From NCBI GenBank assembly GCA_014729665.1, contig WJJO01000047.1, forward strand, positions 1 to 6,214: a DNA stretch of 6,214 nt, read 5' to 3'. Of the stretch, positions 1-5,893 are shown piece by piece. A program made the translations under genes and the position numbers. The notes beneath the pieces were generated by a model. That model saw only the letters and a list, made by a program, of their open reading frames with translations, searched no databases and had not been told where the DNA came from. Within the stretch, counting starts at the first letter, position 1. Each line of letters opens with the position of its first letter. Source of the DNA: Caldifarciminota bacterium. Lineage in GTDB: Bacteria > Hydrothermota > Tepidihabitantia > B3-TA06.

Positions 1-37
1 GATCACACCGTACATATTTGCCGTATTTTGCTTCCAA
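1..37 (-). CDS. N-terminal fragment of a gene leaving the window, TTG start
   Basis: On the minus strand a perfect AGGAGG (44-49) is followed after 6 nt by TTG (37-35) and an open frame to the window edge. It reads MEAKYGKYVRCD, 12 complete codons. The sequence is too short to assign a family or function. The spacing and exact Shine-Dalgarno match are the only evidence for the start; no ATG or GTG lies at a suitable distance. The gene points the same way as the permease operon. A 215-nt gap containing a hairpin and a candidate promoter separates them, so it is probably its own transcription unit. The alternative is chance: a 12-codon open frame alone proves nothing. Confidence 0.42.
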   Translation of the reverse strand, partial: MEAKYGKYVRCD

Positions 38-43
38 GAAAAT

Positions 44-49
44 CCTCCT
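44..49 (-). promoter_or_regulatory. Ribosome binding site AGGAGG for the TTG start at 37
   Basis: The plus strand reads CCTCCT, so the minus-strand transcript carries a full-consensus AGGAGG 6 nt before a TTG codon. This site decides the start of the edge gene. Confidence 0.5.
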
Positions 50-77
50 GATTTCTTGTAAGGTCAAATCCGCTGAA

Positions 78-108
78 TACACTGAGCGACAATGCATTGC
101 TCAGTATA
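78..108. repeat. Inverted repeat ACTGAGC / GCTCAGT, possible operator
   Basis: ACTGAGC (81-87) and GCTCAGT (99-105) form a perfect 7-bp dyad around an 11-nt spacer. Two further outer pairs follow after one mismatch. The spacer contains the 8-bp palindrome AATGCATT (91-98). One arm overlaps the candidate -10 of the minus-strand promoter, which would suit a repressor site. In RNA it would be a stem-loop without a U-tract, so it is not a terminator. Confidence 0.35.
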
Positions 109-130
109 CCCTCGTTATTCAACTATACAA
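103..130 (-). promoter_or_regulatory. Candidate sigma-70 type promoter for the gene at the left edge
   Basis: On the minus strand TTGTAT (130-125) and TATACT (108-103) are separated by 16 nt. The -10 matches consensus at 5 of 6 positions and the -35 at only 3 of 6 (TTG conserved). Transcription would start near 96, giving a leader of about 60 nt before the TTG codon. The -10 is embedded in the dyad at 78-108. Support is moderate to weak because the -35 is poor. Confidence 0.3.
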
Positions 131-215
131 GACCCATATTATTTAGGTTTTTCCGATTTACTAACTGGGGAGTTGGATTACAGGATACGAGTAGTTATTT
201 CTTAGTAAACTGCGG

Positions 216-240
216 TTTTTTCCGGACGCAGTCCGAAAAA
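216..240. other. Hairpin just after the permease operon
   Basis: CGGAC (223-227) and GTCCG (231-235) pair around a GCA loop. A T-run lies outside the left arm and an A-run outside the right arm, so the A/T runs extend the stem with one bulged base. It lies 13 nt past the permease B stop codon. On both strands the run after the stem is A rather than U, the reverse of a classical intrinsic terminator. It may instead protect or process the mRNA 3' end. I see no better terminator between 50 and 252. Confidence 0.4.
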
Positions 241-252
241 GAAGCATTAAGG

Positions 253-1602
253 TTAATACCACTCCAGCTCGAAGTACCTTAGCCAGATATAAAGGCTGGA
301 CAAGATGAGTGAAACTACGGTTATTGGCAGTCCCTTCTTAGTGAACTCACCGAAGCTTATGGGATGCCCTGACCGGTTGGATATCCCGATAACGACCATG
401 TTCGCCGCAGAACCAATGAACGTGCCGTTAGACCCCAGCGCCGCGCCCAGAGAAAGCGCCCACCACAAAGGTTCTACGGTTCCTAAACCCTGCAGTTCGA
501 GGCTTTTGATAACGGGAATCATAGTAACGACGAACGGTACTGCAGAAAGACCCATGGTCATTACAGCCGAACCCCAAAGTACTATCAAGGCGGTAAGAAG
601 AGGTTTGCCGACCGTCAGGTTTATTAAAAAATGTGCAAGCACGTCGATTACGCCGTTTGCCCTGAGCCCTGCGACCATCACGAACATACCTATGAAGAAA
701 AAAAGCGTCGGCCAGTCGACCTCGGCTAAAAGCACCTCCATCGAGTCCGGTTTACCCTTCTTCGGCGGAATCTGCGAGCCTATCAAAAGCAGGGTCGCGC
801 CTATGAGTGCTACGGTTGCAGGACGTAACTCGAAACCCAGGTGCTGGGCAAAAACCTCGTGAAGCATGAAGAGCACGAGGACGACGACGAGTGCAATGAT
901 CGATTTCCATAGGAGGTACTTATCCCTTATTGCTTTTTTAGGTGTAAGTGATGCCAAACCTTCGACATGTGATGGTGCCTGGCGCAGCTTCCTCCCAAAG
1001 GTGAAATTTGCCATAAGAACGAAGGCTACAAGTATTAGTATCACCACCGGTGACATATGGTTGAGAAAATCATTAAAACTCAAACCCGCCGCACTTCCTA
1101 TCATCATATGGGGAGGATCGCCCACAAGGGTTGCCGTACCCCCTATATTGGACCCCATGGTCTCGGCCAGAAGGAGCGGTACAGGGTCTATCCGGAGGGT
1201 GTTGGCTATAACGAGTGTTATGGGAGCAACAAGGATCATCGTGGTGACGTTATCTAAGAAAGCCGATGTAACAGCGGTGACTACAGGCAATGTCACTAAA
1301 AGAAGCGTCGGACGGCCTCCGGTGCCCTTGGCCACCGTGAGGGCAAGCCACTCGAAAAGGCCTGAACGTTTTATTATGTTAACGAAGACCATCATCCCTG
1401 CCAGAAGCAGGATTACGTTCAGGTCTATCCTGCCGAAGGCGAAATCCTGATCGACAAGGCCCACGGCAAGCATCAATGTTGCTCCGACCACCGCTATCAT
1501 CGAACGGTCCCATTTATTTACCGCAATCGCTATATAGCTTGCTACGAATATGCCTAAGGCAATCCATCCCTCGGTGGTAATTACGGGTATCTCAGGGCCC
1601 AT
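253..1602 (-). CDS. ArsB/NhaD superfamily permease (permease B)
   Basis: A polytopic inner-membrane transporter of about 450 residues, the usual length for the ArsB/NhaD (P-protein, CitMHS-like) superfamily. These proteins move anions or exchange Na+ for H+. Family blocks are visible: SAFLDNVTT (about 114-122), SNIGGTATLVGDPP (about 152-165) and, in the C-terminal half, the mirrored GSNGTFIGSAANMVV. This fits two inverted structural repeats with re-entrant, ion-binding loops. Most of the rest is hydrophobic, about 11-12 membrane spans. It is a close paralogue of permease A upstream, alignable almost end to end. The residue after GDPP is His (H166 counting from GTG), whereas permease A has the usual Asn. 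The start is ATG at 1602, overlapping the upstream TGA as TGATG; GTG at 1605 adds one residue. Translational coupling is likely. The substrate cannot be read from sequence; Na+/H+ exchange or an oxyanion are both possible. Confidence 0.9.
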   Translation of the reverse strand: MGPEIPVITTEGWIALGIFVASYIAIAVNKWDRSMIAVVGATLMLAVGLVDQDFAFGRIDLNVILLLAGMMVFVNIIKRSGLFEWLALTVAKGTGGRPTLLLVTLPVVTAVTSAFLDNVTTMILVAPITLVIANTLRIDPVPLLLAETMGSNIGGTATLVGDPPHMMIGSAAGLSFNDFLNHMSPVVILILVAFVLMANFTFGRKLRQAPSHVEGLASLTPKKAIRDKYLLWKSIIALVVVLVLFMLHEVFAQHLGFELRPATVALIGATLLLIGSQIPPKKGKPDSMEVLLAEVDWPTLFFFIGMFVMVAGLRANGVIDVLAHFLINLTVGKPLLTALIVLWGSAVMTMGLSAVPFVVTMIPVIKSLELQGLGTVEPLWWALSLGAALGSNGTFIGSAANMVVIGISNRSGHPISFGEFTKKGLPITVVSLILSSLYIWLRYFELEWY

Positions 1603-3014
1603 CACCCACCCGTCTTAGGGTACCATTCGAGTACGAAGAACCTGAGCCATAAGTAAAGACTGGCAACTGCAAGGGATACCAGCGTTACCGGAAGTCCCTT
1701 CTTCAAGAACCTTCCGAAGGTTATCTTATGGCCCGATTTGTTCGAAATTCCGACAACGACCATGTTAGCGGCCGAACCTATGAATGTTCCGTTAGCCCCC
1801 AGACACGCGCCAAAGGCTAAAGCCCACCACAGAACGTTTGTGAATCCCTGTGGAAGCGGATTTTGGAGTCCGGCATTAATTGACTGAATGAGGCTGCCGA
1901 TAACAGGTATCATGGCCAGAACGAACGGAACCGCGGAGGTAACCATGGTCAATAGTGCAGCAGACCACATGATAATCATCGACGCAAGGAAGATGCTGTC
2001 ACCTGTAATAGATGTTAAAAGATGCAGTATAGCACCCAGAACACCGCTTGTCTCTAACCCTGCAATCATGATGAACATACCGATAAAGAAGAAGAGGGTA
2101 GGCCAGTCAATCTCTGCCAGAAGAGTTTCAATCGGTTGGGAAGACCCTTCTTTCCTGGGGGGAAGTGAGGAGATAAGGAGGAGTAAAGCAGCCCCCCCTA
2201 AGGCAACCGTTGCAGGCTCCATATGCCTGCCCGGATGCTGCGGGTAGGGATGTATGGTATGGTGGATAGCGAACATAACGAATACGACCACGAGTACTGC
2301 AACGGATTTCCATAAAAGCGGTTTGTCCTTTATCGCCTTACGGGGTCTTAAGGTCGCTAAGGCGGAAACCTTGGGCGGTGTTTTTCGAAGCGGCCTTCCG
2401 AAAAGCCCGGTTCCCATGAGAAGGAATATGACGAGTGCGAAAAATACGAGTGGCGCCATATTGACGATGAAATCTGCAAAGCTCAGTCCTGCCGCACTGC
2501 CCACGAGAAGGTTGGGCGGATCGCCTATCAAGGTAGCCGTCCCGCCGATATTGGAGGCCATGGTTTCTGATAAAAGGAGGGGAATAGGATCAATATGCAA
2601 TGCATCCGCGATAAGAAGGGTCATGGGCCCTATAAGCATCATGGTTGTTACGTTATCCAGGAATGCGCTGGTTACCGCCGTGACCAGGGACAGCGTAACC
2701 AGGAGCAGAACGGGTCTGCCTCCGGTTAGCTTGGCCGTAGATATTGCCATCCACTCGAAAAGACCGGAGCGCTTGACTATATTCACGATTATCATCATCC
2801 CTGCAAGAAGCAGGATAACGTTGAGATCGATGTGCTTGAAGGCATTGGACTGGTCGATAAGCCCGACGATGAGCATCAGCGCGGCGCCGACCAGGGCTAC
2901 GATGGTTCTATCTATCTTCTCCGAAGCGATTGCTATGTAGCAGGCTACGAATATAGCGCCGGCAGCCCAGGGATGCCATGAAGGCGCTGCGTTTATGAGA
3001 TTTTCTGCGGGCAT
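1602..3014 (-). CDS. ArsB/NhaD superfamily permease (permease A)
   Basis: A 470-residue integral membrane transporter of the same superfamily as the next gene. Family blocks are SAFLDNVTT (116-124), SNIGGTATLIGDPPN (154-168) and GANGTFIGSAANMVV in the C-terminal half. The charged D120/N121 and the GDPPN loop are the expected ion-binding region. A hydrophilic loop in the middle of the protein (about residues 210-290, containing KDKPLLWK, HHTIHPYPQHPGRH and LPPRKEG) separates the two halves. Relative to permease B it has a His-rich insert there and another insert near LIQSINAGLQNPLPQG. The ATG at 3014 lies 4 nt after the stop of the EIIA-CBS gene. No clear Shine-Dalgarno is visible, so translation is probably coupled. 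Membership of the superfamily is secure; substrate (Na+/H+ versus anion or arsenite) is not. Confidence 0.92.
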   Translation of the reverse strand: MPAENLINAAPSWHPWAAGAIFVACYIAIASEKIDRTIVALVGAALMLIVGLIDQSNAFKHIDLNVILLLAGMMIIVNIVKRSGLFEWMAISTAKLTGGRPVLLLVTLSLVTAVTSAFLDNVTTMMLIGPMTLLIADALHIDPIPLLLSETMASNIGGTATLIGDPPNLLVGSAAGLSFADFIVNMAPLVFFALVIFLLMGTGLFGRPLRKTPPKVSALATLRPRKAIKDKPLLWKSVAVLVVVFVMFAIHHTIHPYPQHPGRHMEPATVALGGAALLLLISSLPPRKEGSSQPIETLLAEIDWPTLFFFIGMFIMIAGLETSGVLGAILHLLTSITGDSIFLASMIIMWSAALLTMVTSAVPFVLAMIPVIGSLIQSINAGLQNPLPQGFTNVLWWALAFGACLGANGTFIGSAANMVVVGISNKSGHKITFGRFLKKGLPVTLVSLAVASLYLWLRFFVLEWYPKTGG

Positions 3015-3018
3015 AGGA

Positions 3019-3921
3019 TCAGGTTCGCATAACCTTGGTGATTATGTAGCGTATGGAAACCATTCCCAGATAGTTACCTTCCTTGGTTACGACCAGGGCG
3101 TTCTCTTCATGATGCAGGAGAAGGCTCGTTATCTCCACTATCGATGCAGCCTCATCGACCTCGATGAAATCGTCACATACGATAGAATCGACGAGCATCT
3201 TGTCTTCTTCGTGCAGGAACCTGTCGAACGGTTCGAACTCGGAAAGGAAACCCAAATCCCCTATCATCTTGGTATACTCGGGCATCGCAGAACCCAGAAG
3301 ATCGGAGCAGCGGACAACACCGACGGCCTCCTCATTGTTGTCGACGACGGGCAGGGTCAGGATATCGTTTCTGAAAAAAAGGTCTGCAACCTGCTTTAAG
3401 GTCATACCCTGACGTACAGGCTCCACCCTGCGCGCGATATCCCCAGCGGTCAGACGTTCGGTAACGGTAAGTCCTGTCTCGGCTATTACATCGATAATCT
3501 CCTGGGAGGTTTTCGCACTCGATAAACTGTCAACTATACCTTCGGTATGGGCCAGACGGGCAAGCACCCCGAGTGTTTTCAAGTAGAGCTTTGAAACCCT
3601 CTTGGGTTCCAGGAGCAGGAATACGATCTTCAGCGGTTTATTGTCGGGTGTAGGTTCATCCAATCCCCCGGGGAAAACACCCAGACCGATGGTCAGCTCG
3701 GAAACCTCATCCGACCTTGCATGCGGGAGTGCAAAACCGTGCCCTACGATGGTCGATGAGAGCCGCTCCCTGTCGAGGACCTCCTCGATAAGGCACTTGC
3801 GGCCCTCGGTCGAGCAGTCCTTCTGCACTCGAGGCACGAGCATCCTTATCGCTTCCTCCAGATTCATTGCCTTCATTTGGGGGAAAACCCTGGAAGGTTC
3901 GAGTAGATGTACTAGTTTCAT
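3019..3921 (-). CDS. PTS EIIA (fructose/nitrogen type) domain fused to a CBS pair
   Basis: A 300-residue soluble regulator. Residues 1 to about 150 are a PTS EIIA type-2 domain: the opening MKLVHLLEPSRVFPQMKA is typical, and GHGFALPHAR (60-69) carries the phospho-acceptor His67 in the family's PHA motif. Residues about 158-300 are two CBS repeats, the first around TLKQVADLF to LPVVDNNEEAVGVV and the second around AASIVEITSLL to LVVTKEGNYLGMVS. CBS pairs usually bind adenine nucleotides. No EIIB, EIIC, HPr or EI is present here, so a role in sugar uptake is unlikely. It is the first gene of the operon with two ArsB/NhaD permeases and probably gates or senses for them (inference). The ATG start fits the family N-terminus, though the Shine-Dalgarno is weak. 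Confidence 0.9.
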   Translation of the reverse strand: MKLVHLLEPSRVFPQMKAMNLEEAIRMLVPRVQKDCSTEGRKCLIEEVLDRERLSSTIVGHGFALPHARSDEVSELTIGLGVFPGGLDEPTPDNKPLKIVFLLLEPKRVSKLYLKTLGVLARLAHTEGIVDSLSSAKTSQEIIDVIAETGLTVTERLTAGDIARRVEPVRQGMTLKQVADLFFRNDILTLPVVDNNEEAVGVVRCSDLLGSAMPEYTKMIGDLGFLSEFEPFDRFLHEEDKMLVDSIVCDDFIEVDEAASIVEITSLLLHHEENALVVTKEGNYLGMVSIRYIITKVMRT

Positions 3922-3937
3922 GTCTTATTGAGTTCTA

Positions 3938-3965
3938 AGCTTAGTCCAACTTGATAGGTTGTCAA
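3938..3965 (-). promoter_or_regulatory. Candidate promoter of the EIIA-CBS/permease operon with two dyads
   Basis: On the minus strand a perfect TTGACA (3965-3960) is followed after 16 nt by TAAGCT (3943-3938), a poor -10 (3 of 6). Both elements sit in perfect palindromes: GGTTGTCAACC (3957-3967) over the -35 and CTAAGCTTAG (3935-3944) over the -10. The implied leader would be only about 10 nt, matching the weak ribosome binding site. A weak -10 flanked by dyads would suit activated or repressed transcription, but no regulator is identified. Confidence 0.38.
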
Positions 3966-3975
3966 CCCTTTTATC

Positions 3976-4010
3976 CGCTGACCGCCGACCACTCACCGCT
4001 GACCGCAGTT
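3976..4010 (+). repeat. Degenerate 7-bp tandem repeat (CGCTGAC type)
   Basis: Five consecutive heptamers read CGCTGAC, CGCCGAC, CACTCAC, CGCTGAC, CGCAGTT. The 11-mer CCGCTGACCGC occurs exactly twice (3975-3985 and 3996-4006). No open frame uses it. It lies just upstream of the -35 of the minus-strand operon promoter. A more decayed copy in inverted orientation is at 5715-5739. Confidence 0.6.
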
Positions 4011-4017
4011 GAGTACT

Positions 4018-4036
4018 AACCACAAAGAACACAAAG
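4018..4036 (+). repeat. ACCACAAAG-type interspersed repeat, copy 1
   Basis: AACCACAAAGAACACAAAG belongs with the copies at 5594-5619 and (inverted) 5683-5703. All share AACCACA(A/G)A followed by ACACA(A/G)A. I have seen similar text between genes of many environmental bacteria. The nature of the family is unknown to me. Confidence 0.5.
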
Positions 4037-4133
4037 CAAACAGAGATGAAGTATTAACCGATTCCCCGGCTCAATGACCTTAGTGGTCTCAGTATATTAA
4101 ATCACGGTATATCTTATCTCCCACCTAATAACT

Positions 4134-4274
4134 GGAGGAGTAATCTTCAAATCTTTAACCGCAGGGAGTAACCATCTAATAATCTTAAATCTTCCAGTCT
4201 CGAACCGGAGGGTAACGACCAGAGGGATTTACTCCGGAGGGTAACGACCAGGGGGAGTTACAATCTTATAATCC
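4134..4274 (+). repeat. Decayed repeat block around GGAGTAA...AATCTT
   Basis: Three imperfect units combine a G-rich GGAG-TAA head with AATCTT tails: near 4134-4156, 4163-4193 and 4251-4274. AATCTT followed closely by AAATCTT occurs at 4142 and again at 4181. The stretch 4157-4174 (AACCGCAGGGAGTAACCA) resembles the head of the 29-bp repeat. No coding capacity is seen. The 3922-4362 spacer otherwise contains only the promoters and repeats listed. Confidence 0.4.
4205..4262 (+). repeat. Two tandem copies of a 29-bp repeat
   Basis: CCGGAGGGTAACGACCAG occurs exactly at 4205-4222 and 4234-4251. The following 11 nt (AGGGATTTACT and GGGGAGTTACA) are similar, so the period is 29 bp. The block ends 27 nt before the -35 of the HD-GYP gene promoter. 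It could be a binding-site array or part of a mobile short repeat; two copies are too few for CRISPR. Confidence 0.65.
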
Positions 4275-4289
4275 CTTTGGTTACGGCGC

Positions 4290-4318
4290 TTGACAATATG
4301 GTTAATACGCTGTAATAT
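4290..4318 (+). promoter_or_regulatory. Candidate promoter of the HD-GYP/PilZ gene
   Basis: TTGACA (4290-4295) is followed by TAATAT (4313-4318) after 17 nt, with TGTAAT (4311-4316, 5 of 6, spacing 15) as an alternative -10. The start of transcription would be near 4325, giving a leader of about 80 nt that contains the short open frame at 4363. Confidence 0.5.
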
Positions 4319-4362
4319 TACTTAGTTAAATTATCGGCTCTAGATAAGTAAGGATGTTTTTT

Positions 4363-4407
4363 ATGGAACCCGCGGTAAGAGTACAAAGAAAACAGGACCA
4401 CCCATGA
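4363..4407 (+). CDS. Possible 14-residue leader peptide overlapping the HD-GYP start
   Basis: ATG at 4363 has AAGGA (4350-4354) 8 nt upstream, a better ribosome binding site than that of the following gene. It encodes MEPAVRVQRKQDHP and ends in TGA (4405-4407), which overlaps the downstream ATG (4404-4406) as ATGA. This geometry is typical of translational coupling. An in-frame ATG at 4354 lies too close to the AAGGA to be used easily. The peptide has no recognised function and no attenuator-like codon run. Alternatively the reading frame is broken by one base and these residues are the true N-terminus of the HD-GYP protein. Confidence 0.4.
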   Translation: MEPAVRVQRKQDHP

Positions 4408-5477
4408 AGGCTATGCGGACCTTCGGGGAGTATCTTTCCGACTACAAGATGCAGCACATGAACCATTCGGTCAATACCATGTTCCTTGCAACCGCCTTCC
4501 TTAAGTTCCTCAAGAAATCGAACGGTATTCCTCAGGACTTAGCCGACAGGATAGAGGTTACACTGCCGGTTGCCGCCCTTTTTCACGATATCGGCAAGAG
4601 CCTTATCCCGAACTACATCCTTGAGGCAAACGGTGAAGATTTCACCGATAACGAAAGAAGGTTGATTAACGAACACACTGCAAACAGCTACATCCTCTGC
4701 AGGAATCTTTTCAGCATGAAAAACATCGAGCAAGGCTACTTTAAGAAGGATAAGGAGTTGATTGACCGTATCCTTGACGGGGTCAAATATCACCATACAC
4801 CTTATAAGGATAACCCGCCGTTCGAGGCGCAGATAATTGCCTTAGCGGACAGCTTCCTTGCTATAACCGAGGGCCGCCGCTACTCGGCACTTGCACGCTA
4901 CATCGATGCCGGGGCTATCGTCAAACGGATGAAGCACTCCTCCAACGGACGGGACGCACTCAAGGAAGGGTTGTATAATCCGGAACTCTTCGAGAGGTTC
5001 CTCGATTTCCTGCGCATAAACTCGGAATCGGTTACATTGACCAAGCGTTCCAGCTTCAGGTTCTGCGTGAGAGAGAATAGGAATATAGCGCTCGAGATTT
5101 ACAACTTCGACGAGATTGAAACCCTGCACCGGGGAACGCTTCTTGGACGTGATTTCCCGCTTCGCGACATCAGCTTCTACGGGATGAAGATAGCGGACTC
5201 GGAAGACAGGCTTGCAGACGATATCGAGAACCAGGAGCGTTTTCACACGGACGAACGCTTCAAGTTCGCCTACGTTGTGGAGGTGAACAAGGAGGATTCA
5301 GGGCTCGAGGATGTTCCGTTCAAGGTGTTCATGTACGCCCAACTGATACGCCACCAGCCCGAGGATGCCGCCTACGCCTTCTCGATGATACCCATAGACC
5401 CCAGCGTGTGGTTTCTGTTCCTTGCCAAGGCCTGGATAGACCGCAGCCTTGAACTGGAAGAGATACGGGTCAAGTAA
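4404..5477 (+). CDS. HD-GYP-like phosphodiesterase with C-terminal PilZ domain
   Basis: A 357-residue, probably cytoplasmic protein. Residues about 15-205 form an HD-GYP-type domain: H21, H61-D62 in HDIGK (K65), H91, H130-H131 and D149 in ALADSF keep the expected metal ligands. The GYP segment is degenerate, HHTPYKDNPP in place of HHExxDGxGYP. In my alignment the Glu four residues before the first His is Gln17. Residues about 210-330 match a PilZ domain: RSSFR (215-219) is the RxxxR motif and DISFYG (255-260) the (D/N)xSxxG motif, the two c-di-GMP contacts. HD-GYP domains hydrolyse c-di-GMP and PilZ domains bind it, so self-sensing turnover is plausible. The ATG at 4404 has AGGA 6 nt upstream; ATG 4413 is an alternative. 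The frame is open back to 4344 but holds no ATG, GTG or TTG. It diverges from the permease operon. Confidence 0.85.
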   Translation: MKAMRTFGEYLSDYKMQHMNHSVNTMFLATAFLKFLKKSNGIPQDLADRIEVTLPVAALFHDIGKSLIPNYILEANGEDFTDNERRLINEHTANSYILCRNLFSMKNIEQGYFKKDKELIDRILDGVKYHHTPYKDNPPFEAQIIALADSFLAITEGRRYSALARYIDAGAIVKRMKHSSNGRDALKEGLYNPELFERFLDFLRINSESVTLTKRSSFRFCVRENRNIALEIYNFDEIETLHRGTLLGRDFPLRDISFYGMKIADSEDRLADDIENQERFHTDERFKFAYVVEVNKEDSGLEDVPFKVFMYAQLIRHQPEDAAYAFSMIPIDPSVWFLFLAKAWIDRSLELEEIRVK

Positions 5478-5593
5478 CCCGCGATAACCTGTAAAGTGTG
5501 TTGATTTGCGGAATTTCCTTCGGGACTTTCACATCGCCCGCTCCACTAGGGAGATTGTCAGACGCGAAGCGGCGACTAAAGGAAGCTTAAAGT
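5478..5593 (+). other. Spacer after the HD-GYP gene, no clear terminator
   Basis: No open frame of note is present. Small dyads occur, such as CGC-GAA-GCG near 5570 and CTCC/GGAG near 5541-5553, but none is followed by a T-run. How the HD-GYP transcript ends is not evident. Confidence 0.4.
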
Positions 5594-5704
5594 AACCACA
5601 GAGGCTCCGAGACACAGAGCGTAAAAAAACCAGCAAGGTAAGTTGTACAGATGAAGAACTTGCTAAAACCTTTTCCATAGGAAATCTGTGTCAATCTGTG
5701 GTTC
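5594..5704. repeat. 111-bp element bounded by ACCACAGA inverted repeats
   Basis: The left end is AACCACAGAG...GACACAGAG (5594-5619). The right end read on the minus strand is AACCACAGATTGACACAGA (5703-5685). Both share AACCACAGA and ACACAGA with different short spacers, so the pair forms imperfect terminal inverted repeats. The interior (about 65 nt) encodes nothing recognisable. It could be a miniature non-autonomous element or two independent copies of an interspersed repeat. No target-site duplication was recognised. Confidence 0.5.
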
Positions 5705-5714
5705 AATCCCTCTT

Positions 5715-5739
5715 GCCGTCAGTCGCATGCCGTGAGCGG
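5715..5739 (-). repeat. Inverted, decayed copy of the heptamer repeat
   Basis: Read on the minus strand this is C, CGCTCAC, GGCATGC, GACTGAC, GGC. It keeps the 7-bp period and CNCTCAC/GACTGAC units seen at 3976-4010. The match is degenerate, so homology is tentative. From here to 5857 the sequence is AT-rich with no feature that I can support. Confidence 0.35.
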
Positions 5740-5857
5740 TTCGAGACAAGCTAATAAATGACAACTTAAAATATTGGGTATAGTTATTAATCCACTGAGC
5801 TTACAGGTATTGATTTAGAATTTATACGCTATAACACATAGATACAAGGCCAAACAC

Positions 5858-5885
5858 TTGACAAGCCTTGAAATTTCACTATAAT
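5858..5885 (+). promoter_or_regulatory. Consensus sigma-70 type promoter
   Basis: TTGACA (5858-5863) and TATAAT (5880-5885), both perfect, are separated by 16 nt. AT-rich DNA lies upstream. Transcription should begin near 5892, just before the hairpin at 5894. A perfect -35/-10 pair predicts strong constitutive expression of the exported protein unless the leader intervenes. Confidence 0.8.
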
Positions 5886-5893
5886 TAGGTTGA

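Noticed and set aside
216..240. Intrinsic terminator
   Set aside because: The stem is flanked by a T-run before and an A-run after on both strands, the opposite of the U-tract geometry; listed only as a hairpin.
97..282. Plus-strand 61-codon open frame
   Set aside because: No ribosome binding site and no recognisable domain; it runs through the hairpin and into the 3' end of permease B on the other strand.
305..2940. Long plus-strand open frames (305-862, 866-1450, 1888-2247, 2254-2940)
   Set aside because: They lie antisense to the two permease genes, have no family resemblance, and their composition is that expected from the reverse of hydrophobic membrane-protein codons.
2995..3931. Plus-strand open frames at 2995-3399, 3164-3412 and 3602-3931
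   Set aside because: They are antisense to the well supported EIIA-CBS gene and show no recognisable domains.
4205..4262. CRISPR array
   Set aside because: Only two directly abutting copies, with no spacers between repeats and no cas genes.
4539..5246. Minus-strand open frames at 4539-4796 and 4842-5246
   Set aside because: They are shadows of the HD-GYP/PilZ gene, whose motifs are clear on the plus strand.
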